Positions 1 through 5,782 of a stretch of DNA of 7,364 nucleotides are shown here, one piece after another. How positions within the stretch are numbered: the first letter of the stretch is position 1; each line of letters begins with the position of its first letter. The stretch is taken from the NCBI RefSeq assembly GCF_014385105.1, contig NZ_JACRTE010000034.1:1-7364 (forward strand). Reading direction: 5' to 3'. Under the pieces are notes generated by a model, which saw only the letters and a program-made list of their open reading frames with translations, did no database searches and was not told the origin of the DNA. The translations under genes and the position numbers were made by a program. This DNA comes from Qingrenia yutianensis (GTDB lineage: Bacteria > Bacillota > Clostridia > UMGS1810).

Positions 1-315
1 GCCATTATCCTGTTTCCTTTTAAGCAAGTTGACAGCAGATTCGATAATTTTAAGCATTTTTTTATTACGTTCCAAAGTCCTCATTTGTTCATGAATTTCC
101 GTCCCCGCCAAGTCTGCTCCGGCAGCATAAGACATCTCTAAAAATTCTTCCAGCTTGCAGCCCATTTCGACTTCAAAACTTATTTGAGCCTGAATTGCCG
201 ACACTTCTATACTCCATACTACCTCACGATATTTTTTCAGCAATAACTCTGTATTGTGATATGTTTTTTTCTCTCGCATTATCTGTTCCTCTGTTTTGTT
301 TACTACCTTTCTCAC
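1..315 (-). CDS. Mobile-element sigma-factor-like/hypothetical protein, N-terminal part (runs off the left edge)
   Basis: An open frame of 105 codons reads from a GTG start to the window edge without a stop. The GTG is chosen because TAAGGAGGAG lies just upstream and overlaps the stop codon of repA, so the two genes are probably translationally coupled with 12 bp between them. The protein begins MRKVVNKTEEQIMREKK and is rich in charged residues with a largely helical pattern. It contains LLKKYREVVWSIE and an AGADLAGTEIHEQMRTLERN segment. From memory these resemble the N-terminal half of small sigma-70-like or ArpU-like regulators found in Tn916/Tn1549-type elements, but the helix-turn-helix half expected in such proteins would lie outside the window. 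The family call is therefore tentative. The reading frame, start and place in the repA operon are well supported. Confidence 0.7.
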   Translation of the reverse strand, partial: MRKVVNKTEEQIMREKKTYHNTELLLKKYREVVWSIEVSAIQAQISFEVEMGCKLEEFLEMSYAAGADLAGTEIHEQMRTLERNKKMLKIIESAVNLLKRKQDNG

Positions 316-327
316 CGTAACTCCTCC

Positions 328-1356
328 TTAAAGCAATGAATCTGCCGCAACTTCTGCCGTATAATAATGTCCAATCGTTGAATATGAATTATACAACATC
401 GTGAGCATATAACTTTTAATATTTCTGACTCGGTTTCCCGTCTTTCTCAAGCAATCAAAGACATATTCAATATGTGTATAATCAAGTTTTAGGAACCTAT
501 CTTTTACAATTTTTTGCGGCAATTCCTGACACGCTATCACTACTGTCGGTTTATGGCAGCAAACAATTTCCGTCATAAGTTCAAGCACGCCGTCAGCCAT
601 ATCATTTCCGCAATTCTGTTTAAGGGTTTCGTAATCAATATTGTCCGAAATAATTTCCTTGCAGCGTCTAATCTCATCGATCATATCACATTTTCCGACC
701 GCTCCGGGCTCTTGATGTGATAAGATAGGATTAGTATCATTCGCATAAATATTATTTATATTATTATAATTAAACTCATTATCTTTAGCTTCGGATTTAT
801 CGACTTCCAAAGGTCGGCATTTTCGGAAGTCAAGACTTCGTTTTTTCCGAACTCCTGAGGTCGGTTTTTCCGAAGTCAAGACTTCGGCGCTATCCCGAAC
901 ACCGGACTTCGGAATATCAGAAGTCTGAAACTCGCACGCATCATCAATATTATCGGCATCATCATAAACACTTTGTACTTCCTGCTGAGGCAGTGTTGCA
1001 AAATTCATAACATAAATAATTGTCGGTTTACCTAAACCTTGTTTTTTTCGTGTTATAAGTCCGCAGCCTTTTTCCGCATCCAGTTCGGCAAAAAGTTTAA
1101 TTCCTTTGTCTTTTCCGATTCTAAGCATGTCCATTGCATCATCAAGCTTAAAATAAATATAAGCCCTGTTTTCTTCATCAACCCATCTGTTTTTTATTGA
1201 CAAACTCATACGATCCAATAGAAGTCCGTACAGTATTTTTGCTTCTGCCGAGATGTCCGAAAATCTATCATCGGTAAAAAGTATTTTTGGCAGTCGGTAA
1301 AAGCTGAATTGCTCCGCCTCACTTCCGTAAAAATAATCTAAATCAAAATTTTTCAT
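328..1356 (-). CDS. repA: Replication initiator protein RepA (RepA_N domain, DUF6017-type C-terminus)
   Basis: This 342-residue protein is a plasmid/ICE replication initiator expected to bind its own origin and recruit the host replisome. Residues about 6-118 match the RepA_N winged-helix domain (FYRLPKILFTDDRFSDISAEAKILYGLLLDR, then a DDAMDMLRIGKDKG segment), given here in two parts. Residues about 141-193 form a low-complexity linker with SEKPTSGVRKKRSLDF, typical of the family. Residues about 225-335 match the DUF6017 region (SDNIDYETLKQN, then RVRNIKSYMLTMLYN). The frame is open 23 codons further upstream, but the start at 1356 is preferred because GAAAGGAGAG precedes it and it lies 4 bp after the stop of the upstream small gene. 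The linker DNA carries dyad repeats and an AT-rich stretch, so the gene probably also contains the replication origin. The family is recognised by motif, and the function in this host is inferred. Confidence 0.9.
   Translation of the reverse strand: MKNFDLDYFYGSEAEQFSFYRLPKILFTDDRFSDISAEAKILYGLLLDRMSLSIKNRWVDEENRAYIYFKLDDAMDMLRIGKDKGIKLFAELDAEKGCGLITRKKQGLGKPTIIYVMNFATLPQQEVQSVYDDADNIDDACEFQTSDIPKSGVRDSAEVLTSEKPTSGVRKKRSLDFRKCRPLEVDKSEAKDNEFNYNNINNIYANDTNPILSHQEPGAVGKCDMIDEIRRCKEIISDNIDYETLKQNCGNDMADGVLELMTEIVCCHKPTVVIACQELPQKIVKDRFLKLDYTHIEYVFDCLRKTGNRVRNIKSYMLTMLYNSYSTIGHYYTAEVAADSLL
731..776. other. AT-rich stretch beside the iterons (candidate DNA-unwinding element)
   Basis: The 46 bp next to the dyad repeats are almost all A and T, including a run of ATAAATATTATTTATATT. 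It encodes the asparagine/tyrosine-rich segment EFNYNNINNIYAND of RepA. Iterons followed directly by an AT-rich block is the usual origin layout, so this is a reasonable melting site. The composition is plain in the sequence, and the role is inferred. Confidence 0.45.
777..935. repeat. Iteron-like dyad repeats inside repA (candidate replication origin)
   Basis: About seven imperfect 18-bp dyads occur with right arms ending at 794, 817, 841, 864, 887, 912 and 935, so the spacing is 23, 24, 23, 23, 25 and 23 bp. The best copy, 870-887, is a perfect inverted repeat, CCGAAGTC-AA-GACTTCGG. The copy at 824-841 is almost as good and those at 847-864 and 895-912 are degenerate. The outer copies, 777-794 and 918-935, are weak. 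The hexamer GAAGTC or GACTTC occurs seven times in this stretch. A 23-bp period is not a multiple of three, so a repeating peptide does not explain it. RepA_N plasmids are known to carry their origin inside the initiator gene. RepA binding here is inferred. Confidence 0.65.
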
Positions 1357-1360
1357 ATAC

Positions 1361-1528
1361 TTACACTCTCCTTTCGTTTTTATTTGACTTATCCATTGGT
1401 CTGAACATTGAACATTTTTCTCCATTGTGAAATCTTATGTAAGGGCAAAACGGATTTCTGCTGTCAAGCAAATATGTTTCTTGACCTGTTTTACATTTTG
1501 GGCACAAATAATCCTTATTATCTTTCAT
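1361..1528 (-). CDS. Small cysteine-rich (zinc-ribbon-like) protein upstream of repA
   Basis: This 55-residue protein begins MKDNKDYLCPKCKTGQ. The open frame extends 19 codons further upstream, but the start at 1528 is preferred because GAAGGATG sits at normal spacing ahead of it and the extra upstream codons overlap the leader. Four cysteines at residues 9, 12, 28 and 39 (CPKC, then CPYIRFHNGEKC) could bind one zinc ion, as in a zinc ribbon. The tail is basic (MDKSNKNERRV). Small zinc-ribbon-like proteins of this kind accompany repA in some clostridial mobile elements, but I do not recognise a named family. Its stop codon lies 4 bp before the repA start, so it is almost certainly co-transcribed and coupled with repA. 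A DNA- or RNA-binding role in copy control is only a guess. Confidence 0.75.
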   Translation of the reverse strand: MKDNKDYLCPKCKTGQETYLLDSRNPFCPYIRFHNGEKCSMFRPMDKSNKNERRV

Positions 1529-1560
1529 ATGCAACCATCCTTCAAAATAAATTTTTGCAT

Positions 1561-1594
1561 AAAAAAACAGACCATACTTTTTCAATATGATCTG
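1561..1594 (-). terminator. Intrinsic terminator in the repA operon leader (attenuator)
   Basis: Read on the minus strand, CAGATCATA pairs with TATGGTCTG (nine pairs, one G-U) around a 9-nt loop and is followed directly by seven T residues. The plus strand has no T run after the hairpin, so the signal points only toward the repA operon. It lies 33 bp before the first start codon and downstream of the proposed promoter. It would therefore stop leader transcripts before the genes unless antitermination occurs. Confidence 0.75.
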
Positions 1595-1624
1595 CTAAAA
1601 ACTATATTCAGTTTTTAATTTCAA
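1595..1624 (-). other. Possible 9-codon leader peptide ahead of the attenuator
   Basis: An AGGAGG site at 1636-1641 is followed after 11 nt by TTG and nine sense codons (MKLKTEYSF). The stop codon directly touches the attenuator stem. This would suit a ribosome-sensing leader, but the start is TTG and the spacing is longer than ideal. The same DNA also forms AAAAACT/AGTTTTT hairpins, so the short frame could be chance. Confidence 0.2.
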
Positions 1625-1673
1625 AGAGTTATCAACCTCCTAAAAACTATACCGCATTTGCCGTAATCACTCG

Positions 1674-1682
1674 TGGTATAAT
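1674..1682 (+). promoter_or_regulatory. Opposing extended -10 promoter inside the repA leader (candidate antisense RNA)
   Basis: The plus strand carries TGGTATAAT, a perfect extended -10. A start near 1689 would give an RNA antisense to the first part of the repA leader, covering the hairpins at 1724-1765. No convincing -35 is present. The box lies in one arm of a TATACC/GGTATA inverted repeat (1648-1680), which could also be a regulator site. Confidence 0.35.
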
Positions 1683-1723
1683 TCATTTATTTGCGTAATT
1701 TATAAAATTCAGAACCTTATTAA

Positions 1724-1765
1724 GCTGTTACGGACAGCCCTCAAACCCTCGCCGTTATTGGGTTT
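1724..1765. repeat. Two small hairpins in the repA leader
   Basis: GCTGT (1724-1728) pairs with ACAGC (1734-1738) around a 5-nt loop. AAACCC (1743-1748) pairs with GGGTTT (1760-1765) around an 11-nt loop. Both fold on either strand, as expected where a leader RNA and its antisense RNA pair through their loops. Confidence 0.4.
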
Positions 1766-1781
1766 CCTGGTTTCTTGTCTT

Positions 1782-1787
1782 ATTATA
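1782..1787 (-). promoter_or_regulatory. Extended -10 promoter for the repA operon leader
   Basis: The minus strand reads TGTTATAAT, a perfect extended -10 (TG-N-TATAAT), with transcription expected to start near 1775. No good -35 is visible upstream. That region reaches the IS110 boundary at 1812, so any original -35 may have been affected by the insertion. The distance to the first gene gives a leader of about 250 nt. Confidence 0.5.
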
Positions 1788-1815
1788 ACACAATCTCATA
1801 AATAAATTTTCCTCG

Positions 1816-1821
1816 TATAAT
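1816..1821 (+). promoter_or_regulatory. -10 half of the IS110 circle-junction promoter
   Basis: A perfect TATAAT lies four bases inside the left end. In the integrated element it has no matching -35, because the DNA 17 bp upstream is flanking sequence. In the circle it would follow the right-end TTGACT at exactly 17 bp, driving the bridge RNA and the transposase. Confidence 0.6.
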
Positions 1822-1827
1822 AAATGT

Positions 1828-2035
1828 AGTAGTTTTTAGAGTTCCTCTCCAAGAACTATGTTATAATTGTTTAGATGCTGTGGATTGGTTTATTTTTCCT
1901 ACCACTCGATGGTTTCAGAAAGGCTCCAACCACAGTCTCTTTGCAGTTTGTTAATCAGTTAGATACCGCCCGACAGTTTATGTGGAACGAGGTTACAAGA
2001 GCAACGAGTCCCTGTGGGTCTAAACAGCGTCATAT
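1828..2035 (+). ncRNA. Bridge RNA of the IS110 element (predicted)
   Basis: Three folds appear in the order described for IS110 bridge RNAs. A 5' stem-loop pairs AGTTC (1840-1844) with GAACT (1853-1857). The target-type loop has a stem CTGTGG-A-TTGG (1878-1888) with CCAACCACAG (1926-1935), enclosing a 12 x 12 nt internal loop (1889-1900 and 1914-1925) capped by an ACCA/TGGT hairpin. The donor-type loop has a stem CCC-G-ACAG (1969-1976) with CTGTGGG (2012-2018). Both large stems carry one bulged base. A second extended -10 (TGTTATAAT, 1859-1867) could drive a shorter form from the integrated copy. The 5' and 3' limits are estimates from the promoter and the transposase ribosome site. Confidence 0.65.
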
Positions 2036-2058
2036 TACTTTTTTCAGGAGGTATCCTT

Positions 2059-3234
2059 ATGATTTTTATTGGTATTGATGTAGCTAAGGACAAGCACGAT
2101 TGTTTTGTTATCAGTTCTGACGGTGAGGTGTTATTTGATGTGTTCACTATCTCTAACACTCTTTACGGCTTCAATGACCTACTTGCAAAAATCAAGTCAG
2201 TTTCGTCTGATTTGAGTAAAGTAAAAGTAGGACTTGAAGCCACAGGACATTACAGTTACAATCTGCTCGGATTTTTACTTGACAATGGTCTTCCCACCTA
2301 TGTCTTAAATCCTCTGCACACCAATATCTACCGCAAAAGTCTGTCCCTGAGAAAAACTAAAACAGACAAGGTAGATGCTCGCACAATTACTTCTATGTTA
2401 ATGTCTTGCGTAGACCTCAAGCCCTACACAAGAGCATTATACCACAATGAAGAACTAAAGTCACTAACCAGATACAGATTTGATAAAGTTTCAGAGCGAG
2501 CCAAACTGAAATCTTCTGTATCAAGACTTGTTACAATTCTTTTTCCGGAACTTGAAAAGTTAGTTCCGACATTACATATGGTTTCCGTATACGCACTCCT
2601 TTCAGAGTTCCCATCAGCTAAACATATCGCTAATGCAAGCCTTACAAGACTAACTAATCTGTTATACACTGTTTCTAAAGGACATTACGACAAAGATACT
2701 GCTATTCGCTTTCGTGAAGCTGCAAGAAACTCTATCGGCTCTGTTATGCCTGCTAAATCTCTTGAATTAAAGCATACAATCAAGTTAATAGGTGAACTTG
2801 ATTATGAAATCTCCGAGATAGAAGCAGAGATTGAACTGATTGTAGACAGTTTGGGAACTACCATATTAACCATTCCCGGTATTGGTTATGCAACAGCCGC
2901 TTCAATCCTTGCAGAAGTTGGTGATTTTTCAAATTTTGAAACACCTGATAAAATACTTGCTTTTGCAGGAATGTCACCGTCTACATATCAATCGGGACAA
3001 CTTACAAACTGTTATGCACATATGGAAAAGCGTGGTTCTAAATACTTGCGATTCGCTCTCTACAATGCTACAAAATATGTTTGTAAGTGGGATAGTAACT
3101 TTGCCGCCTATCTTGCTAAGAAGCGTTCTGAGGGCAAGCATTACAATGTTGCCATATCTCACGCCGCAAAGAAGTCAGTAAGATTGATTTTTGCTTTAGA
3201 AAAATCTCGATTACCTTATGTGCCTGCTGTATAA
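2059..3234 (+). CDS. IS110-family transposase (DEDD recombinase with Tnp_20 domain)
   Basis: The 391-residue recombinase catalyses bridge-RNA-guided excision and insertion of the element. The start at 2059 follows CAGGAGGT at good spacing. The frame is open 15 codons upstream, but those codons lie inside the bridge RNA region. The RuvC-like N-terminal domain shows D7 (IGIDVAK), E60 (VGLEATG), and D103 and D106 (KTDKVDART), the full DEDD set. A helical linker follows at about 125-265. The C-terminal Tnp_20 domain includes a helix-hairpin-helix segment (LTIPGIGYATAASILAEVG, about 270-288) and SPSTYQSGQ, where S312 of the SG pair is the likely catalytic serine. The length and residues are those of an intact enzyme, with no frameshift or internal stop. 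Placement of the non-coding RNA upstream fits the IS110 rather than the IS1111 group. Confidence 0.95.
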   Translation: MIFIGIDVAKDKHDCFVISSDGEVLFDVFTISNTLYGFNDLLAKIKSVSSDLSKVKVGLEATGHYSYNLLGFLLDNGLPTYVLNPLHTNIYRKSLSLRKTKTDKVDARTITSMLMSCVDLKPYTRALYHNEELKSLTRYRFDKVSERAKLKSSVSRLVTILFPELEKLVPTLHMVSVYALLSEFPSAKHIANASLTRLTNLLYTVSKGHYDKDTAIRFREAARNSIGSVMPAKSLELKHTIKLIGELDYEISEIEAEIELIVDSLGTTILTIPGIGYATAASILAEVGDFSNFETPDKILAFAGMSPSTYQSGQLTNCYAHMEKRGSKYLRFALYNATKYVCKWDSNFAAYLAKKRSEGKHYNVAISHAAKKSVRLIFALEKSRLPYVPAV

Positions 3235-3257
3235 CTAATTTACCAATATTTTTTCAA

Positions 3258-3274
3258 GGCTTCCTTTGGAAGTC
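3258..3274 (+). repeat. Hairpin after the IS110 transposase gene
   Basis: GGCTTCC pairs with GGAAGTC around TTT (seven pairs, one G-U). It lies 24 bp after the transposase stop codon. The following bases (TATTTGCC) are not a proper U tract, so it is at most a weak terminator and may instead mark the right-end sequence. Confidence 0.35.
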
Positions 3275-3331
3275 TATTTGCCATGCCTATTTTTATCAGA
3301 TAAATTTTTTCAACTTTTTTCATTTTACCTA

Positions 3332-3337
3332 TTGACT
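3332..3337 (+). promoter_or_regulatory. -35 half of the IS110 circle-junction promoter
   Basis: TTGACT points outward, 13 bp before the CT at the right end. In the integrated copy it faces the 3' end of the ThuA-like gene and has no TATAAT at 17 bp. In the circle it is completed by the TATAAT at 1816-1821. Confidence 0.55.
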
Positions 3338-3357
3338 TTTAATAGTTAGTCTCGTTT

Positions 3358-4086
3358 CTATTTTATTTTTTCGATTTTAGGACAGGACAATGCAGCACGG
3401 TATTGCGGATTTGCCCATCTTACCGCATTTTTAATTACGCGCCGAACATCCTTGTTATAAAATGAGCCGTATGTTTCGTGTCCGGGCTGAAAATAAAATA
3501 TATTTCCGTTTCCTCTTTTAAAGCAGCAGCCTCCTCTGAATATTTCGCCGCCTTCGTACCACGCACCGAATACCAATCTGTCCGGGGTCGGAATATCAAA
3601 CGGCTCGGCATAGGTTTCCTCGTGCTCCAATTCAATGTATCGGTCTATTCCCTGTGCAATCGGGTGTGACGGATCAATAACCCATAATCTTTCCATATCG
3701 CCGTCCTCGCGCCACGAAAGATTTCCGGAGGTTCCCATCAAAAGCTTGAACGGTTTTGAATGATGTCCGGAATGGAGAAATATTATTCCCATTCCCTCGT
3801 GAACTGCGTTTCTGACATATGCAGCCGCCAAATCGGAAACCTTGTCGTGCGCCATATGTCCCCACCAAATCATTACATCGGTATCATCAAGAAGCTCCTT
3901 TGTAATTCCGCAGTCGGGGATAATTTCTAAATTTTCGTCATACAAAGTGATGGTACGAACATTTATATCCGCTTCTTCGCCGAGAAATTCAGTGATTGTG
4001 TTATGTATGCCTTTCGGATACATATCCTTTGCATCCTGCTGGTTTTGTTCGTGTAAAAATTCGTTAAATATTGTTACGTTAATCAT
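3358..4086 (-). CDS. ThuA-like protein (trehalose-utilization-type, class I glutamine-amidotransferase-like fold)
   Basis: This 242-residue cytoplasmic protein matches the ThuA family across its whole length. Diagnostic stretches are VMIWWGHMAHDKVSD (about 71-85), GIIFLHSGHHSKPFK (about 100-114) and FYFQPGHETYGSFYN (about 197-211), with clustered histidines as usual for the family. No signal peptide or membrane segment is visible. The start follows GGAGGAG at good spacing and lies 15 bp after the stop codon of the oxidoreductase gene, so the two form an operon. ThuA proteins are linked to catabolism of trehalose or related sugars and are often encoded beside Gfo/Idh/MocA oxidoreductases. The precise reaction is not established, and the substrate here cannot be read from sequence. 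An IS110 element begins 5 bp past the stop codon and has left the reading frame intact. Confidence 0.9.
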   Translation of the reverse strand: MINVTIFNEFLHEQNQQDAKDMYPKGIHNTITEFLGEEADINVRTITLYDENLEIIPDCGITKELLDDTDVMIWWGHMAHDKVSDLAAAYVRNAVHEGMGIIFLHSGHHSKPFKLLMGTSGNLSWREDGDMERLWVIDPSHPIAQGIDRYIELEHEETYAEPFDIPTPDRLVFGAWYEGGEIFRGGCCFKRGNGNIFYFQPGHETYGSFYNKDVRRVIKNAVRWANPQYRAALSCPKIEKIK

Positions 4087-4101
4087 AATGCTCTCCTCCG
4101 A

Positions 4102-5178
4102 TTATAAGCGAACTTCTTTTCCGTCTTCCGCAGACTTATACATAGCTTCGAGAATTTTAATCATATTTACTCCCTGCTGCGGTACAAACATAGGCTCGGC
4201 GCCGTTTAACACAACATCCGCAAAATGACGGATATTCAACTCGTGTATACGCGGTCCTCTTGTATTGTCAATATTCGGAATAAAGTCTGTCGTCGTTCCG
4301 TAGCTTTCACCGAATATTTTAAGTTTCTGGTCTAAACTGCACCACGACGAGCCTGCCTTTTCGCCTCTGAGCTCAACAAAGAAATTTTCCTTTTCGATAT
4401 TCGACGCCCAGGAAAATTCAATCTGCATGCAAGCACCGTTGTCAAATTTAATAAATCCCATTGCCAAGTCCTCAACATCAAATATGCCGTCTTTATTTCT
4501 GTCGCCATACCTTGATTCAGCAGAATCACTGATGTCATCGGAATTAGCGAATTTGTTGTATGTGCAGCCGCTTACGGCAACAGGAGTCGGATTTCCCATA
4601 AGCCAGATTGCAAGGTCAATCATATGAACACCAAGGTCGATAAGCGGACCGCCGCCGGACTGTGCCTTTGTTGTAAACCAGCCGCCTCGTCCGGGAATAC
4701 CGCGGCGTCTTTGCCAGCCGCAGCGAGCAGCATATATTTCACCCATTTTGCCGTCGCCGATGAATTTTTTCAAAAATCCCGATGTGGGCCAATAACGGTT
4801 ATTTCTTATAACCATTAAGCATTTTCCGCTTTTTTCGGCTGCCGCTTTCATCTTTTCCGCTTCCGCCACACTTACCGCGTCAGGCTTTTCGCAAAGCACG
4901 TGCAAGCCTTTTTCAAGTGCCGCGCAGGCAATTACGGAATGCAAATAGTTCGGTGTACAAATATCTATTGCATCAAGATTGTCCATTTCAAGAATTTCTT
5001 TATAATCGGTGCAGGCTTTGGGAACATTAAACTTTTCCGCAACCATTTTCACCCTGGGTTCATTGATGTCGCAAACAGCCACTACATCAACATTATCAAT
5101 TTTCTCATATGCGGGAAGATGCTGATTTTGGGCAATGCCGCCCACACCGATTACCGCTACTCTTAACTTCTTTTCCAT
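4102..5178 (-). CDS. Gfo/Idh/MocA-family NAD(P)-dependent oxidoreductase
   Basis: This 358-residue cytoplasmic enzyme probably oxidises or reduces a sugar, inositol or sugar-derived substrate with NAD(P). The N-terminal Rossmann domain shows GVGGIAQNQH (11-20), the acidic D37 at the end of strand 2, which favours NAD, and CTPNYLH (74-80). The catalytic lysine lies in E97-K98-P99. The C-terminal domain has GGGPLIDLGVHMID (175-188), with D181 and H185 at the expected active-site positions, and a sheet region with DVEDLAMGFIKFDNGA. The length is typical of the family. The start follows AGGAGGAATTTTAAG, and the gene lies between a truncated upstream gene and the ThuA-like gene on the same strand. 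Residues 226-237 form an EF-hand-like loop (see findings). The substrate cannot be assigned. Confidence 0.92.
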   Translation of the reverse strand: MEKKLRVAVIGVGGIAQNQHLPAYEKIDNVDVVAVCDINEPRVKMVAEKFNVPKACTDYKEILEMDNLDAIDICTPNYLHSVIACAALEKGLHVLCEKPDAVSVAEAEKMKAAAEKSGKCLMVIRNNRYWPTSGFLKKFIGDGKMGEIYAARCGWQRRRGIPGRGGWFTTKAQSGGGPLIDLGVHMIDLAIWLMGNPTPVAVSGCTYNKFANSDDISDSAESRYGDRNKDGIFDVEDLAMGFIKFDNGACMQIEFSWASNIEKENFFVELRGEKAGSSWCSLDQKLKIFGESYGTTTDFIPNIDNTRGPRIHELNIRHFADVVLNGAEPMFVPQQGVNMIKILEAMYKSAEDGKEVRL

Positions 5179-5204
5179 CTTAAAATTCCTCCTGACAAGT
5201 TTTA

Positions 5205-5680
5205 TTATTTTAATATTTTGGTTATACTGTTTTTTAAATTTATTCTGTACTCTATTATCTTTTCGCGGCTGTTGTCCCGTTTTGACAAAAATTCATAGCT
5301 TTCTGCCAAAAGCTTTTCAAGATTATTTACCTTGTCCTCCGAAATACTTTCATCAGCCTTCGCCAAATCAATAATGCTTTCCAATTCAAAAATTGATTTT
5401 TTCAGGTATTGGGTAACAAACACAGGTTCCGGAACGTTTGTGGTTTCGTTAATGATATTATAAAACTTATCATACTCGCATACTGCTTTACCCTTGGGCA
5501 GTTTTGCCCACAACGACTGATTTTTGACTCCGGCATTGTCGATAATCGCTTTTATATCAGCATTATATTTGCCCGGAATAAACAATTTTGTGTCCCAAAC
5601 ATCAGAACGCTCACCCTGATTTGAATAACTCGGTGAAGTTGTATAATTGTTATATGCTTTTATGTACTTTGAAGTATAGG
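5205..5680 (-). pseudogene. 3' remnant of an unrecognised gene cut by the IS256-family element
   Basis: About 158 C-terminal residues of a protein remain, ending TKILK, with the stop codon 26 bp before the oxidoreductase start. The native part contains no methionine, so its own start has been lost. The frame stays open into the insertion sequence up to 5807, where an ATG would add about 42 residues encoded by IS256 end DNA. No ribosome site near that ATG is evident, so a functional product is unlikely. The remnant has a region with VWDTKLFIPGKYNADIK, then a charged, probably helical tail (FELESIIDLAKADESISEDK, then a run with SKRDNSREK). I do not recognise the family. Its place suggests it was the first gene of the same operon as the oxidoreductase and ThuA-like genes. 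Confidence 0.6.
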
Positions 5681-5719
5681 GAGTGTGAGACTTTTTCTGT
5701 AAATTCGATTTTTCTATGA
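5681..5719. repeat. Left terminal inverted repeat of the IS256-family element
   Basis: It matches the reverse complement of 7125-7164: GAGTGTGAGA, then CTGTAAA, then ATTT and TTCTATGA are shared. A central block differs by an apparent flip (GACTTTTTC here against GAAAAAGTC at the other end). It carries one base fewer than the right copy. Confidence 0.85.
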
Positions 5720-5739
5720 CAAAATATTTGTTTTTTATG

Positions 5740-5770
5740 GGCAGAAAATCCACATTTCGGCTTTTCTGCC
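5740..5770. repeat. Hairpin near the left end of the IS256-family element
   Basis: GGCAGAAAA (5740-5748) pairs perfectly with TTTTCTGCC (5762-5770) around 13 nt. No U tract follows on the minus strand, so it is not a standard intrinsic terminator. It may still mark the end of the transposase transcript together with the larger hairpin beside it. Confidence 0.5.
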
Positions 5771-5782
5771 TTAACTGTAATA

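Larger units (their letters stand above)
1812..3352 (+). mobile_element. IS110-family insertion sequence (about 1.54 kb)
   Basis: The element has an IS110-type layout: a non-coding left end of about 245 bp with bridge-RNA-like folds, one DEDD transposase gene and a right end of about 115 bp. There are no terminal inverted repeats, as is usual for this family. The ends are placed at the CT dinucleotides at 1812-1813 and 3351-3352, which lie in a shared CTCGT found at both junctions. Joining these ends creates TTGACT-17 bp-TATAAT, the promoter expected at an IS110 circle junction. The bridge-RNA loops also show short matches to the flanks and ends. The element sits 5 bp past the ThuA-like stop codon and about 25 bp upstream of the repA leader -10. 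The boundaries are inferred, while the element itself is certain. Confidence 0.85.

Noticed and set aside
777..935. CRISPR array
   Set aside because: The repeats are short degenerate dyads at 23-bp steps inside a coding gene, with no conserved repeat and spacer alternation.
1595..1651. TATAGTTTTTAG direct repeats as a CRISPR or tracr-like sequence
   Set aside because: There are only two copies, no spacers and no cas genes. They are better explained as part of the leader fold.
1720..1770. tRNA fragment or attachment site in the repA leader
   Set aside because: The hairpins do not form a cloverleaf and no T-arm or anticodon pattern is present. An attachment site cannot be shown without the other end.
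1875..2078. Protein-coding frame across the IS110 left end
   Set aside because: It lacks a ribosome site and overlaps the bridge-RNA folds, and the transposase has a better start at 2059.
3258..3274. Strong intrinsic terminator for the IS110 transposase
   Set aside because: The hairpin is not followed by a proper U tract.
3842..4228. 128-codon plus-strand frame opposite the ThuA-like gene
   Set aside because: It is antisense to two well-supported genes, has no ribosome site and shows low-complexity serine-rich content typical of a shadow frame.
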